Position numbers and translations under genes: made by a program
Part shown: in pieces, positions 35,895-45,257 of the stretch
Numbering within the stretch: position 1 is the stretch's first letter
How the letters are laid out: every line of letters begins with the position of its first letter
Notes under the pieces: model-generated
The model's database searches: none
What the model was told of the DNA's origin: nothing
What the model saw: only the letters and a program-made list of their open reading frames with translations
Origin: Azospirillum brasilense
GTDB taxonomy: Bacteria > Pseudomonadota > Alphaproteobacteria > Azospirillales > Azospirillaceae
Assembly (NCBI RefSeq): GCF_008365405.1
Contig: NZ_QOKV01000010.1
Span: forward strand, 142,365-206,364
Direction: 5' to 3'
Length of the DNA: 64,000 bases

Positions 35895-36995
35895 TTACTT
35901 GCCGGTCTTGACCTTGGTCCAGACGCGGGTGCGGGCGCGGTCGGTGGTCTGCTTGATCGACTTCAGGGCGAACAGCTTGAGGCTGCTGTTCTCCGGCAGG
36001 AAGACGGCGGGGTTGGTCTTCACCGCCTCGTCAACCGAGGCCAACGAGGCCGGAACGGCGTTGGCGTAGCTGACCGTGTTGGAGATCGCGGCGGTGTTCG
36101 CCGGGTCCAGGATGAAGTTGATGTAGGCGTGCGCGCCCTCCTTGTTCGGCGCGTCCGCCGGGATGGCCAGCGTGTCCCACCACACCTGCACGCCTTCCTT
36201 CGGCGTGATGTACTCGACCTTCACGCCGTTCTTGGCTTCCTCGGCGCGGGCCGCACCCTGGATGGCGTCGCCGTTGTAGGCCATGACGACGCAGGCGTCG
36301 CCGCCCGCCAGGATGTTGATGTTCTGGCCGGTGACGAACTGCTTGATGTAGGGGCGGACCGCCAGCAGCGTCTTCTCGACCTTGTCCAGATCCTCCTTCT
36401 TCTCGGAGTTCGGATCAAGGCCGAGGTAGTTCAGCACCGACGGGATCACGTCGATGGCCGAATCCATCACGGTGATGCCGCAGGCCGCGACCTTCTTCGC
36501 CACCTCCGGCTTGAAGATCAGGTCCCAGCTGTCGAGCGGGACGTCGGGGGCGACGGCCTTGATCTTCTCCGGGATGATGGCGATGCCGACCGTGCCGCCC
36601 AGATAGGGCACGGCAAACTTGTTGCCGGGGTCCGAGTTCTCGAGGAGCTTAAGAACCTTGGGATCGACGTTCTTCAGGTTCGGGATCTTCGCCTTGTCGA
36701 GCGGCGCCACGACCTTCGCCTGGATCATGCGCGACAGGGTCGGCTCGGCGGTCGGGACGATCACGTCATAGCCCGACTTGCCGACCAGCACCTTCTGCTC
36801 CAGCAGCTCAAGGCTGTCGTAGAGGTCCACCTTGGTGTCGTAGCCGGTGGCCTTCGTGAAGTCCGCCAGCGTCGATTCGCCCAGATAGTCGTTCCAGATG
36901 TAGATGTTGACCGGCTTCTTGGCCTGGGCCAGCGCCGGGCCGGCGATGGCGATCGCCGCGACGGCGCCGATGACGCTGAGAGCGAAACGTTTCAT
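35895..36995 (-). CDS. potF: Putrescine-binding periplasmic protein, PotF-like
   Basis: A 366-residue periplasmic solute-binding protein: signal peptide with core SVIGAVAAIAIA and cleavage after ALA, then a two-lobed PotD/PotF fold (NIYIWNDYLGESTLADF near the N-terminus; VWWDTLAIPADAPNKEGAHAY late). The phrase IYIWNDYL and the WWDT motif match the polyamine-binding family. It is the first gene of potFGHI. Binding-site residues cannot be confirmed without alignment. Confidence 0.92.
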   Translation of the reverse strand: MKRFALSVIGAVAAIAIAGPALAQAKKPVNIYIWNDYLGESTLADFTKATGYDTKVDLYDSLELLEQKVLVGKSGYDVIVPTAEPTLSRMIQAKVVAPLDKAKIPNLKNVDPKVLKLLENSDPGNKFAVPYLGGTVGIAIIPEKIKAVAPDVPLDSWDLIFKPEVAKKVAACGITVMDSAIDVIPSVLNYLGLDPNSEKKEDLDKVEKTLLAVRPYIKQFVTGQNINILAGGDACVVMAYNGDAIQGAARAEEAKNGVKVEYITPKEGVQVWWDTLAIPADAPNKEGAHAYINFILDPANTAAISNTVSYANAVPASLASVDEAVKTNPAVFLPENSSLKLFALKSIKQTTDRARTRVWTKVKTGK

Positions 36996-37184
36996 GCAGA
37001 AAGCCCCCGAATTCTGGATCGTTCGTCAGTTCGTGACTGGTCGACTTTTTTCCATTCGACGTGGGGGGCGGCGTGCATCGCACGGCGTCCCCGGCGCGAG
37101 CGCTATTGCACCCACGGGGGGGTTGGTTGTCAACGGTTTGCGGGGGGTTTGCTGGGGGTTTTCCGGGCTTTTGCGGAACGCAAA

Positions 37185-37221
37185 CGCCCCCTTCCGCGGC
37201 AGTGGCGGAAGGGGGCGGAAA
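37185..37221 (-). terminator. Terminator-like hairpin after puuA
   Basis: A 13-bp perfect stem CGCCCCCTTCCGC / GCGGAAGGGGGCG (37185-37197 and 37205-37217) with a 7-base loop. Read on the minus strand it lies just after the puuA stop; the following T content is modest (GTTTG), so termination strength is uncertain. Confidence 0.65.
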
Positions 37222-37226
37222 AATGC

Positions 37227-38570
37227 TCAAACGTTCAGCAGAAGATTCTCGCGCTCCCAGGAGCTGATCACCCGGTGGTAGGCCTCGTACTCGGCCTCCT
37301 TCACGCAGGTCACCGCGTCCAGGAACTTCTCGCCCAGCACCTCCTTCAGCGGCTTGCAGGCGTTGAACTTCTGGAGCGCGTCGCCCTGGTGGCGTGGCAG
37401 GGTGAAGGCCAGCCGGTAGGCGGACCCCTTCACCGGGTCGGTCGGCTCCAGCCCCTGGGCCATGCCGAGATAGCCGCAGGCCAGCGACGCGGCGATGGCG
37501 AGGTACGGATTCGCGTCGGCGCCGGCCACCCGGTTCTCCACCCGGCGCGAATCGGCGGGCGAGACGGGAACGCGCAGGCCGGTGGTGCGGTTGTCGCGGC
37601 CCCAATGCACATTGATCGGCGCGTCGGAGTTCGGCACCAGCCGCCGGTAGGAGTTCACGTTCGGCGCCAGCAGCGGCATCGCGTAGGGCAGATACTTCTG
37701 GAGCCCGGCGATGTGGGACATGAACAGCGGCGTGTCCGCCCCGCCGGCGTCGGAGAACAGGTTGCGTCCGGAATCCGCATCCACCACCGACTGGTGGATG
37801 TGCATGGCGCTGCCCGGCTCGTTCTGCATCGGCTTGGCCATGAAGGTCGCGTAGACCTGATGGCGCAACGCCGCCTCGCGCGCCGTCCGCTTGAACAGGA
37901 AGGCCTGGTCGGCCAGCTCCAGCGCGTCGCCGTGGTTGAAATTGATCTCGATCTGCGCCGCCCCGGCCTCGTGGGTCAGGGTGTCGATGTCGATGTCCTG
38001 CGCCTCGCAAAAGTCGTAGACCATCTCGAAGATCGGATCGAACTCGTTCACCGCGTCGATGCCGAAGGCCTGCCGTCCGCTTTCCACGCGCCCGTTGCGG
38101 CCGACCGGCGGCACCAGCGGGTAGTCGGGGTCCTTATTGACCTGGACGAGGAAGAACTCCAGCTCCGGCGCCACCATCGGCTTCCAGCCGCGCTCCTCGT
38201 AGAGCGACAGCACCCGCTTCAGGACATGGCGGGGCGAGAAGTTCACCGGGCTGCCGTCGGCGTAGACACAGTCGGTGATGACCTGGGCGGTCGGCTCCTC
38301 GTACCAGGGGACGAAGCGGATCGTCCGTTCGTCCGGGATCATGTAGATGTCGGAATTCTCGTCCGAGGTGACCGAGTCGTCCTCCGGATACTCTCCGGTC
38401 ACGGTCTGGACGAAGATCGCCTCGGGCAGCCGCAGACCGCGGTCGCGCAGGATGCGCAGGAACTTCTCGGCGGGCACGATCTTGCCGCGCGCGATGCCCG
38501 ACATGTCGGGCACGAGGCATTCCACTTCGGTGATGCGGTTCTTCTTGATGAAGTCTTCCATGAAACCCAT
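37227..38570 (-). CDS. puuA: Glutamine-synthetase-family enzyme, gamma-glutamylputrescine synthetase type
   Basis: A 447-residue member of the glutamine synthetase superfamily that would join glutamate to putrescine using ATP. Typical strands are PELEFFLVQV, EAGAAQIEINF, GSAMHIHQSV and NRVAGADANPYLAIAASLA. The gene lies beside the putrescine importer and is divergent from a PuuB-type oxidase, which supports the Puu assignment over a plain GlnA. ATG 38570 is chosen, with ATG 38561 possible; neither has a strong ribosome site. A long in-frame extension to 38699 is not used. Confidence 0.88.
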   Translation of the reverse strand: MGFMEDFIKKNRITEVECLVPDMSGIARGKIVPAEKFLRILRDRGLRLPEAIFVQTVTGEYPEDDSVTSDENSDIYMIPDERTIRFVPWYEEPTAQVITDCVYADGSPVNFSPRHVLKRVLSLYEERGWKPMVAPELEFFLVQVNKDPDYPLVPPVGRNGRVESGRQAFGIDAVNEFDPIFEMVYDFCEAQDIDIDTLTHEAGAAQIEINFNHGDALELADQAFLFKRTAREAALRHQVYATFMAKPMQNEPGSAMHIHQSVVDADSGRNLFSDAGGADTPLFMSHIAGLQKYLPYAMPLLAPNVNSYRRLVPNSDAPINVHWGRDNRTTGLRVPVSPADSRRVENRVAGADANPYLAIAASLACGYLGMAQGLEPTDPVKGSAYRLAFTLPRHQGDALQKFNACKPLKEVLGEKFLDAVTCVKEAEYEAYHRVISSWERENLLLNV

Positions 38571-38735
38571 GAACGTATGGACCGCACCGGACGGTGGGCA
38601 GCCCCTCCCTGCTGTGAACGACCGCCATACTATGATCCCGCACCCCCTCCTTACGCCAGAGGGGAACAAAGATCCTGCCCATATGACCGCTGGAATCATT
38701 GACGGGGCGGGGGTCCCTCCCCTAACTCGGCGGTC

Positions 38736-40016
38736 ATGCCGACATCATCCCACATCCGCTCGTGGTACGCCGACACCGCGACTCCGCACCCGCAGCACCC
38801 GGTACTGGAGGACTCGCTGTCCTGCGACGTCTGCGTGATCGGCGGCGGCTACACCGGGCTGATGACCGCGCTGGAACTGGCCGAGCAGGGCTACGACGTG
38901 GTTCTGCTGGAAGCCAACCGCGTCGGCTGGGGCGCCTCGGGCCGCAACGGCGGGCAGATCATCACCGGCTACAACAAGTCGATGAGCACCATCGAGCGCT
39001 GGGTCGGAGCGGAGGATGCCCGGCGCCTGTGGGACCTCGGCGAGGACTCCAAGGCGCTGATCGCCGAACGGGTGGCGAAGCATGCCATTCCCTGCGACCT
39101 CACCTGGGGCTTCGCCCACGCGGCGGTGAAGCCGCGCCACATGGACGACGTGGCGGCAATGGAGCGCGAGATGCGCGACCGCTACGGCTACACCAAGGTC
39201 CGCGCGCTCGATCGCGAGGCGATGCGGGCGGTGGTGGGCAGCGACGCCTATGTCGGCGGGCTGGCCGACGACGGAAGCGGCCACCTGCACCCGCTGAACT
39301 ACGCACTGGGCCTCGCCGGCGCCGCCGGGCGGGCCGGCGTTCGGGTTTTCGAGGACAGCCGCGTCACCGCCATCGACACCGGGGACCGGCCCGTCGCCAC
39401 CACCGCGAAGGGCCGGGTGACGGCACGTTTCCTCGTTCTGGCCGGGAACGCCTATCTGGGGGCGCTGGCGCCGCGCCTGTCGGCCGTGGTGATGCCCGTC
39501 GCCACCTACATGATCGCCACCGAGCCTTTGGGCGAGGCCACCGCAACGTCCCTGCTGCCGACCAATCTGGCGGTCAGCGACATGAACTTCGTGCTGAACT
39601 ACTTCCGCCGCTCCGCCGACCACCGGCTGCTGTTCGGCGGCGGCGTCAGCTATTCCGGGCTGGACGCACCGGGGCTGAAGACCGCCATGCGGTCCAAGAT
39701 GCTGGCGGTTTTCCCGCAGCTCCGCGGCGCGGCGGTCGATCATTTCTGGGGTGGTCATGTCGCCATCACCATGAACCGCATGCCGCATGTCGGACGGCTG
39801 ACGCCGACCACTTACTTCGCCCACGGCTATTCCGGCCACGGCGTGGCGCTGGCCGGCATGGCCGGGCGGGTGATGGCGGAGGCGGTCCGGGGCACGGCCG
39901 AGCGGTTCGACGTGTTCGTCCGCATCCCCCACCTGCCCTTCCCCGGCGGGCGGCGATTCCGCACACCGGCGCTTGTCCTTGCGATGCTCTGGTTCCGGCT
40001 GCGCGATCTGCTGTAA
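38736..40016 (+). CDS. puuB: FAD-dependent gamma-glutamylputrescine oxidase-like protein
   Basis: A 426-residue DAO-family flavoenzyme. The dinucleotide motif is CVIGGGYTGLMTALELAEQGYDVVLLEA (about residues 32-60); ATGWGASGRNGGQI-like VGWGASGRNGGQI is the PuuB/OrdL pattern. It would oxidise gamma-glutamylputrescine to the aldehyde. It is divergent from puuA across a 165-bp promoter region. The remaining Puu steps (aldehyde dehydrogenase, hydrolase) are not in this window. A related amino-acid oxidase cannot be excluded. Confidence 0.88.
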   Translation: MPTSSHIRSWYADTATPHPQHPVLEDSLSCDVCVIGGGYTGLMTALELAEQGYDVVLLEANRVGWGASGRNGGQIITGYNKSMSTIERWVGAEDARRLWDLGEDSKALIAERVAKHAIPCDLTWGFAHAAVKPRHMDDVAAMEREMRDRYGYTKVRALDREAMRAVVGSDAYVGGLADDGSGHLHPLNYALGLAGAAGRAGVRVFEDSRVTAIDTGDRPVATTAKGRVTARFLVLAGNAYLGALAPRLSAVVMPVATYMIATEPLGEATATSLLPTNLAVSDMNFVLNYFRRSADHRLLFGGGVSYSGLDAPGLKTAMRSKMLAVFPQLRGAAVDHFWGGHVAITMNRMPHVGRLTPTTYFAHGYSGHGVALAGMAGRVMAEAVRGTAERFDVFVRIPHLPFPGGRRFRTPALVLAMLWFRLRDLL

Positions 40017-40051
40017 CCTGCCCGTCCCATTCCCGCTTCCGGTCCCTGCCC

Positions 40052-41038
40052 ATGTCCGACGTCACCGATCCCGCAACCGGAAGCACGGAAGGCGCTGCCA
40101 GTGCGGCGCCGATGCGCGACACGCATTTCGATTTCGAGCACAAGGTCTTCAGCCTGTCCGGCGCCTTCTTCTGCATCGATCCGTCCTCCAAGCAGCCGGT
40201 GCTCCACATCCTGCTGGGCGATCTGAAGGCCGCCCTACCCTTCAACACGCTGATGGAATCCTTCGACATCAAGGACGACAGCCGCGACTCCAAGCTGCTG
40301 GACGTGGTGGCAAAGGGCTTGGCCTATGTAAAGCAGATCCGCCCCGGCGAGCAGATTCCGGGGGAACTGCTGGACGGCCGCGCCTCCTGGTCGGTGGAGG
40401 AGAAGCACCGGAACATCGCGCGGGGACGTCTGACGGTGCAGCTCGTCTCCTCGATCTCCGGAAGCGAGATGATCGTGGTGAAGGCCGACGAGTTGGAGCA
40501 GATCGTCGAGGACCCGCAGACCAAGCAGCGCGTCAAGGCCGCCTTCAAGGACATCGCGGCGAAGCTCGACCTGAAGGACAATTACGAGCAGTACCTGACC
40601 GACCGCATCGAGGACCTGACCCAGGAACTGTCCTACATCGAGGCGTTGCGCGACCGCTTCAACGCCATCCGCGCCATCAGCGGCAAGCTGACCCGGCTGA
40701 CCCAGATCTACCGGACCGACCGCACCCTGTGCAACGAGGTCGCGCGCATGCAGGGGCTGCTGGGCAAGCCGTTGAAGGACTATGATGCCGTCTTCGAGCA
40801 GGCGGACGCCCAGACCGGCGAGATCTTCGGCGCGTTGAAGTCCTTCGACACCACCGTGACCTTCATCCGCAAGATTCGCGACGACCTGCGCGCCAGGCTT
40901 CTGGAATGGGAAGACATCCTCCAGGCCTGGGACACCACCCCGATGGAGAAGTCCACCGCCGTCGAGCAGTTGCAGAAGCAGACCTACCGCTTCCTTGCCA
41001 ACCGCTTCATCGAAACCAAGGTCTGGATTCGCAAGTAA
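40052..41038 (+). CDS. Uncharacterised helical protein, 328 aa
   Basis: A soluble protein with an N-terminal beta-containing part (FDFEHKVFSLSGAFFCID, about 22-45) and a long mostly helical C-terminal half with coiled-coil-like heptads (about 170-325: LTDRIEDLTQELSYIEALRDRF and on). It has no signal peptide, membrane segment or known domain. It starts 35 bp after puuB on the same strand, so it may be co-transcribed, but there is no metabolic link evident. Three hundred residues with a conserved-looking N-terminus make it a real gene; the role is unknown. Confidence 0.75.
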   Translation: MSDVTDPATGSTEGAASAAPMRDTHFDFEHKVFSLSGAFFCIDPSSKQPVLHILLGDLKAALPFNTLMESFDIKDDSRDSKLLDVVAKGLAYVKQIRPGEQIPGELLDGRASWSVEEKHRNIARGRLTVQLVSSISGSEMIVVKADELEQIVEDPQTKQRVKAAFKDIAAKLDLKDNYEQYLTDRIEDLTQELSYIEALRDRFNAIRAISGKLTRLTQIYRTDRTLCNEVARMQGLLGKPLKDYDAVFEQADAQTGEIFGALKSFDTTVTFIRKIRDDLRARLLEWEDILQAWDTTPMEKSTAVEQLQKQTYRFLANRFIETKVWIRK

Positions 41039-41182
41039 CCGAATTCCTCGTCATCCCCCACCGTTGCCGTGGCCGAAGATTCGAATGGCTGCGATGATCG
41101 GAATCGGCTTGTCACCGGAAAGGCGATAGCGAAGCATCCCTCCATCCGCACCTTGACGGTGGCCGACACGGAGGATGTCGCC

Positions 41183-42523
41183 ATGAATAGAATAAAACTG
41201 TCTTTATGGGGTGTTTTAGCGCTTTTGACGATTTTATGGCTTGCCGCCGAACCGGACGTGTTGCGAGCAGACGGTTTTTTCGGTCTACGGGGCTCTTTGG
41301 TTCAATACAGCGGGATCATCGCCATCGGTTGCATGGGCATGGCGATGATCCTCGCGCTCCGGCCGCGCTGGCCGGAGGCGTGGTTCGGCGGACTCGACAA
41401 GATGTACCGCCTGCACAAGTGGCTGGGTGTTGCCGGCCTCGTCGCTGCGGTCGTCCATTGGCTGTGGGCCCAGGGGCCGAAATGGGCGGTGGGCTGGGGA
41501 TGGTTGGTCCGGCCGCAACGGGGGCCGCGGGCCATTCCCGAGGATTCCTTTGAGCAGTCGCTCCGAAGCCTGCGCGGTACCGCCGAATGGCTCGGCGAAT
41601 GGGCCTTCTACGCGGTCGTTCTGCTGATTGCGCTGGCGCTGTTCAAGCGCCTCCCCTACCGGCTGTTCTTCAAGACGCACCGCCTTCTGGCGATCGCCTA
41701 TCCCGTGCTGGTGTTTCACACGGTCGTGCTGACCAAATTCGCCTATTGGAGTTCGCCGATCGGCTGGGTGATGGCGCTGCTGCTCGCCGCCAGCGCCTGG
41801 GCCGCCGTCGTCGTTCTTCTCGGCCGGGTCGCCGCCGACCGGCGGGTTTCCGGCACAATCGGCGCGCTCCATTACTTTCCCGGCGTGCACACCCTTGAGG
41901 TCGCGATCGACGTTCCGCAGGGCTGGCCGGGCCACAAGGCGGGCCAGTTCGCCTTCGCCACATCGGACAACGCGGAGGGCGCCCATCCCTACACCATCGC
42001 CTCGGCCTGGAACGACGCCGAGCGCCGGATTACCTTCGTGGTCAAGGAACTCGGCGACCACACCCGGCGGCTGCGGGAACGGCTGACGGTCGGCCAGGCG
42101 GTGACGGTGGAAGGGCCCTACGGCTGCTTCACCTTCGACGACTCCTGCCCGCACCAGATCTGGGTGGGCGGCGGCATCGGCGTCACGCCCTTCATCGCCC
42201 GCATGAAGTTCCTGGCGGCAAGCGCCGAACGGCCGCGGCAAACCATCGACTTCTTCCACACCACCAGCGAGTACGACGGGGACGCGATCGCGAAACTCAC
42301 CGCCGACGCGGCGGCAGCGGGGGTTCGCCTCCATGTCCTGATCGACAGCCGGGACGGCCGCCTGGATGGCGAGCGCATCCGTGCCCTGGTGCCGCAATGG
42401 CGTGACGCGAGCGTCTGGTTCTGCGGCCCGACGGGCTTCGGGCAGGCGCTGCGGCACGACTTCGCGGCCCATGGCCTGCCGGTGGACCAACGCTTCCACC
42501 AGGAACTCTTCGCGATGCGCTGA
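41183..42523 (+). CDS. Ferric-reductase-like transmembrane oxidoreductase
   Basis: A 446-residue membrane flavohaem protein. The N-terminal half has six or more helices with haem-type histidines (YRLHKWLGV, VVHWLW, HRLLAIAYPVLVFH); the C-terminal half is an NADPH/FAD reductase-like domain (HPYTIAS for FAD binding, VGGGIGVTPFIARM for NAD). ATG 41183 has GGAGG nine bases upstream, giving a clean start; 38 extra upstream residues are excluded. It could carry electrons across the inner membrane to ferric iron or a periplasmic acceptor. It converges with the FAD oxidoreductase gene. Confidence 0.87.
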   Translation: MNRIKLSLWGVLALLTILWLAAEPDVLRADGFFGLRGSLVQYSGIIAIGCMGMAMILALRPRWPEAWFGGLDKMYRLHKWLGVAGLVAAVVHWLWAQGPKWAVGWGWLVRPQRGPRAIPEDSFEQSLRSLRGTAEWLGEWAFYAVVLLIALALFKRLPYRLFFKTHRLLAIAYPVLVFHTVVLTKFAYWSSPIGWVMALLLAASAWAAVVVLLGRVAADRRVSGTIGALHYFPGVHTLEVAIDVPQGWPGHKAGQFAFATSDNAEGAHPYTIASAWNDAERRITFVVKELGDHTRRLRERLTVGQAVTVEGPYGCFTFDDSCPHQIWVGGGIGVTPFIARMKFLAASAERPRQTIDFFHTTSEYDGDAIAKLTADAAAAGVRLHVLIDSRDGRLDGERIRALVPQWRDASVWFCGPTGFGQALRHDFAAHGLPVDQRFHQELFAMR

Positions 42524-42536
42524 CCCCGAGGAAGCC

Positions 42537-43961
42537 CTACGCCTCCGGCTCGCGCAACAGGGCACCCTGACGCAGCAGCTCGCGCTGGATGGCGCCGACC
42601 GGGATGTCGCGGGTGCGCTCGCCGCGCCGTGCCGCCATCGACGCACACACCCCAGCGGCCTGTCCCGTCGCCATGCAGGTGGGCGTCACCCGGTAGGAGG
42701 AATGAGCCTCATGGCTGCCGGAGATGCAACGGCCCGCCACCAGCAGCTTCTCCATCCCCTTGGGCAGCAGGGCGCGCATCGGCACCTCGTACCACTCGCC
42801 GGAGGGCACGCGCTTCAGCACCGTGCCGCGGCCGGTCGGGCTGTGGATGTCCACCGGGTAGGTGCCGCGCGCGATGGCGTCCTTGAACTTCGCCGCACCC
42901 AGCACGTCGTCCGCGGTCATGGCATAGTCGCCGACGATGCGCCGCGTCTCGCGGATGCCGATTCCGGTGCCGGTCTGGCAGGTGTAGGAGTCGGCGAATC
43001 CGGGGGCGTATTTGCGCAGGAAATTGGCGATCTGCGCGGCCTGCCGATGGCTCTCCCACTCCGCGCGGGTCAGGTCGAAGACGTTGGTGCCCAGCGCGCC
43101 GGTGACCCGTGTGCAATTCAGGGCAATCTCTCCGGGATGGGTGGTGGCGAAGAACAGGATGTCCTCGCGCGCCAGATCGAGGTCGCCGTTGGCGGTGGCC
43201 TTCGACACGAGGTCCCAGAGCCCGTGCACGCCGCGCCATTGCGTCGGATGCTCCCGCACATAGCCGTTGAACGCGTCGTGGTCGAAGCCGACCATACGGA
43301 ACATCAGAGTCATGGGCTGGGTCAGCCCGTCCTCCTCCCGCCCGACCTCGTAATCGCAGCCGGCCAGCGCCGCGATGTCGCCGTCGCCGGTGCAATCCAC
43401 GATCACGTCGGCCTCGATGACCACCGGGCCGGACTTCGTCTCGAAGACCACCGCGTCGGGTTTCCCGGGCTCGCCGAGGACGGTGGAGGCGAAGGCGTGC
43501 AGCAGCACCTTCACGCCGGCCTCGTCGAGGATCTGCTGCGCGGTGACCTTCAGCACCTCCGGATCGAAGGGAACGGTGAAGCCGGTGTCCGGCGAGGGCG
43601 GAATGGCCCCCTGGTTGGTGTAGAGCCGGCCCAGGAAGACGGCCAGCGCCCCACCCACCACCGGCTCGCCGGGGCCGTGGTCCTGGGGCATCAGGCGGGT
43701 GTTGTCCACGACCGCCACCGAACCGCGCTGGGTGTAGAAGCTCATCCAGGGCATGACGAGGGCCGCCGTGGCGTTGCCGCCGAGGAAGCCGTAGCGCTCA
43801 ACCAGGATGGTTTCGGCCCCGGACTGGGCGGCGCCGATGGCCGCCCCCATGCCGGCGGGGCCACCACCGACGACGAGCACGTGGCAGCGCGCGACCTTCA
43901 TGGCGCGGCGCGGCGGCAGGGTGACCGACACCGGGTTCGGTGGACAGGGCAGAATTGGCAA
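42537..43961 (-). CDS. FAD-dependent oxidoreductase (FAD_oxidored family)
   Basis: A 474-residue flavoprotein. The FAD motif is VLVVGGGPAGMGAAIGAAQ (about 28-46), with a C-terminal motif LLVAGRCISGSHEAHSSYR and GQAAGVCAS typical of the FAD_oxidored group. TTG 43961 is preferred because AAAGGAG lies six bases upstream, whereas ATG 43901 has no site. It starts 15 bp after the pyruvyl-transferase-family gene, so the pair is co-transcribed. The substrate is unknown; polymer- or small-molecule oxidation are both possible. Confidence 0.85.
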   Translation of the reverse strand: MPILPCPPNPVSVTLPPRRAMKVARCHVLVVGGGPAGMGAAIGAAQSGAETILVERYGFLGGNATAALVMPWMSFYTQRGSVAVVDNTRLMPQDHGPGEPVVGGALAVFLGRLYTNQGAIPPSPDTGFTVPFDPEVLKVTAQQILDEAGVKVLLHAFASTVLGEPGKPDAVVFETKSGPVVIEADVIVDCTGDGDIAALAGCDYEVGREEDGLTQPMTLMFRMVGFDHDAFNGYVREHPTQWRGVHGLWDLVSKATANGDLDLAREDILFFATTHPGEIALNCTRVTGALGTNVFDLTRAEWESHRQAAQIANFLRKYAPGFADSYTCQTGTGIGIRETRRIVGDYAMTADDVLGAAKFKDAIARGTYPVDIHSPTGRGTVLKRVPSGEWYEVPMRALLPKGMEKLLVAGRCISGSHEAHSSYRVTPTCMATGQAAGVCASMAARRGERTRDIPVGAIQRELLRQGALLREPEA

Positions 43962-43976
43962 GGCTGGCTCCTTTCG

Positions 43977-45107
43977 TCATTCCGCCGCTTCGGCCGCCGC
44001 TTCAGCGCGTGGCGCCACCGTCCGCAGGGCCAGCGGCGCCGTCTCGCGGGCACGCTCCATCAGCACGGGAATCCGGTCGCGCAGCAGTCCCTTCTGCTCC
44101 GCACGGTGGTCCCACAGGCGGTCAAGGTCGGCGAGGAAGGTTCCGGCGGTGGTGTGGGACACCGTCGCCCGCGGCTCCAGCCCGACCGAGGACAGAAAAT
44201 CCGACACCTTGGAAGCGTAGGGCAGCGCGATCAGCGGCGTGCCGGTGATGGCCGCGAAGATCAGGAAATGCAGCCGCATCCCCACGGCCATTTCGAAATG
44301 ATCCATCAATCCGATGATCTGGCGCGGCGTGTAGCGGTACTGGAGCAGATGGGCGCGTTCCGACACCGCCATGCGGCCCATGACACGGTGCGCCTCCCGC
44401 ACGTCGGCGCGCTCCATCGGCACGAACACCACATCGGCGCCGAAGCGCTGAACGATGTAGTCCGCCGCCTCCGCAAGAAGCTGGTGATAGGCCGCGTCGC
44501 TGAGTTCGGGCGCCGCAGCGCCCTGCTCGCGCACCGACAGGCCGACCAGGGGGCGGCCGCGCGGGATGCCGGCCTCGGCCAGCATCTCCTCGGTGAAAGG
44601 CTCCGGCGTCAGCAGCAGCGCCGGATCGGCGGTCACCGTCACCGGGATCCGCACGCCGATCTCCTCGATCAGCCGCTTGGCGCTCGGTTCACGGACGGTG
44701 ATGCCGGTCATGCGGTCGAGCCCCTCGCGCACCGCGTCGCGCTCCACGCGGTCCTTCAGCGGACCGACGCCGATGGCGAAGGTGTAGGTGGGTACTCCCA
44801 GATTCTGCGCGATGGTGACCTCGCGCAGATAGGTCTGCGCCTCGCTGTCGTAGAGGATGCCGCCGCCGCCCAGAAGCAGAAGGTCGAGCCGCTCCACCTC
44901 CGGGGTGATCTCGTCGCGCATGGCTTCCCGCGGGTTCAGGACGCGCTCGACCGCGTGGTTCTCGCGGGTGTGGGCGGCGTTGCGGGAGAAGACCACCACC
45001 TCCACACCGGGCACCGTGGCGCGCAACTGCTCGATGGCCGATGTGAGGATCGCCTCGTCCCCCAGATTCAGACCGCCGTATGATCCTGAAATGCCTATGA
45101 CCGTCAT
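43977..45107 (-). CDS. Polysaccharide pyruvyl transferase family protein
   Basis: A 376-residue GT-B-like protein of the CsaB/WcaK family, which usually transfers pyruvate from PEP to a sugar in exopolysaccharide or S-layer polymers. Signature-like parts are GISGSYGGLNLGDEA (N-terminal glycine loop), DLLLLGGGGILYD and GMRLHFLIFAAITGTP. The C-terminus is Ala/Glu rich. Its partner is the FAD oxidoreductase gene, an unusual pairing; no glycosyltransferase genes are near, so a true EPS role is not proved. Confidence 0.8.
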   Translation of the reverse strand: MTVIGISGSYGGLNLGDEAILTSAIEQLRATVPGVEVVVFSRNAAHTRENHAVERVLNPREAMRDEITPEVERLDLLLLGGGGILYDSEAQTYLREVTIAQNLGVPTYTFAIGVGPLKDRVERDAVREGLDRMTGITVREPSAKRLIEEIGVRIPVTVTADPALLLTPEPFTEEMLAEAGIPRGRPLVGLSVREQGAAAPELSDAAYHQLLAEAADYIVQRFGADVVFVPMERADVREAHRVMGRMAVSERAHLLQYRYTPRQIIGLMDHFEMAVGMRLHFLIFAAITGTPLIALPYASKVSDFLSSVGLEPRATVSHTTAGTFLADLDRLWDHRAEQKGLLRDRIPVLMERARETAPLALRTVAPRAEAAAEAAE

Positions 45108-45257
45108 CCGAATCCCCCTGCCGCACAGAAGCCGTGCGCCTATGTCTTCGGGTGCAACCCGACCGGCTGGCGAAGGTTCCGTGCGACCGGTACTCTGCGG
45201 TCGCGCTCATCCGGATTTGGACGGACTGGACGTTGGACGGGCTGGACAGGACAGACG

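Noticed and set aside
35823..38702. A 959-codon plus-strand open frame over potF and puuA
   Set aside because: It is the shadow of two well-supported minus-strand genes, with low-complexity composition and no motif.
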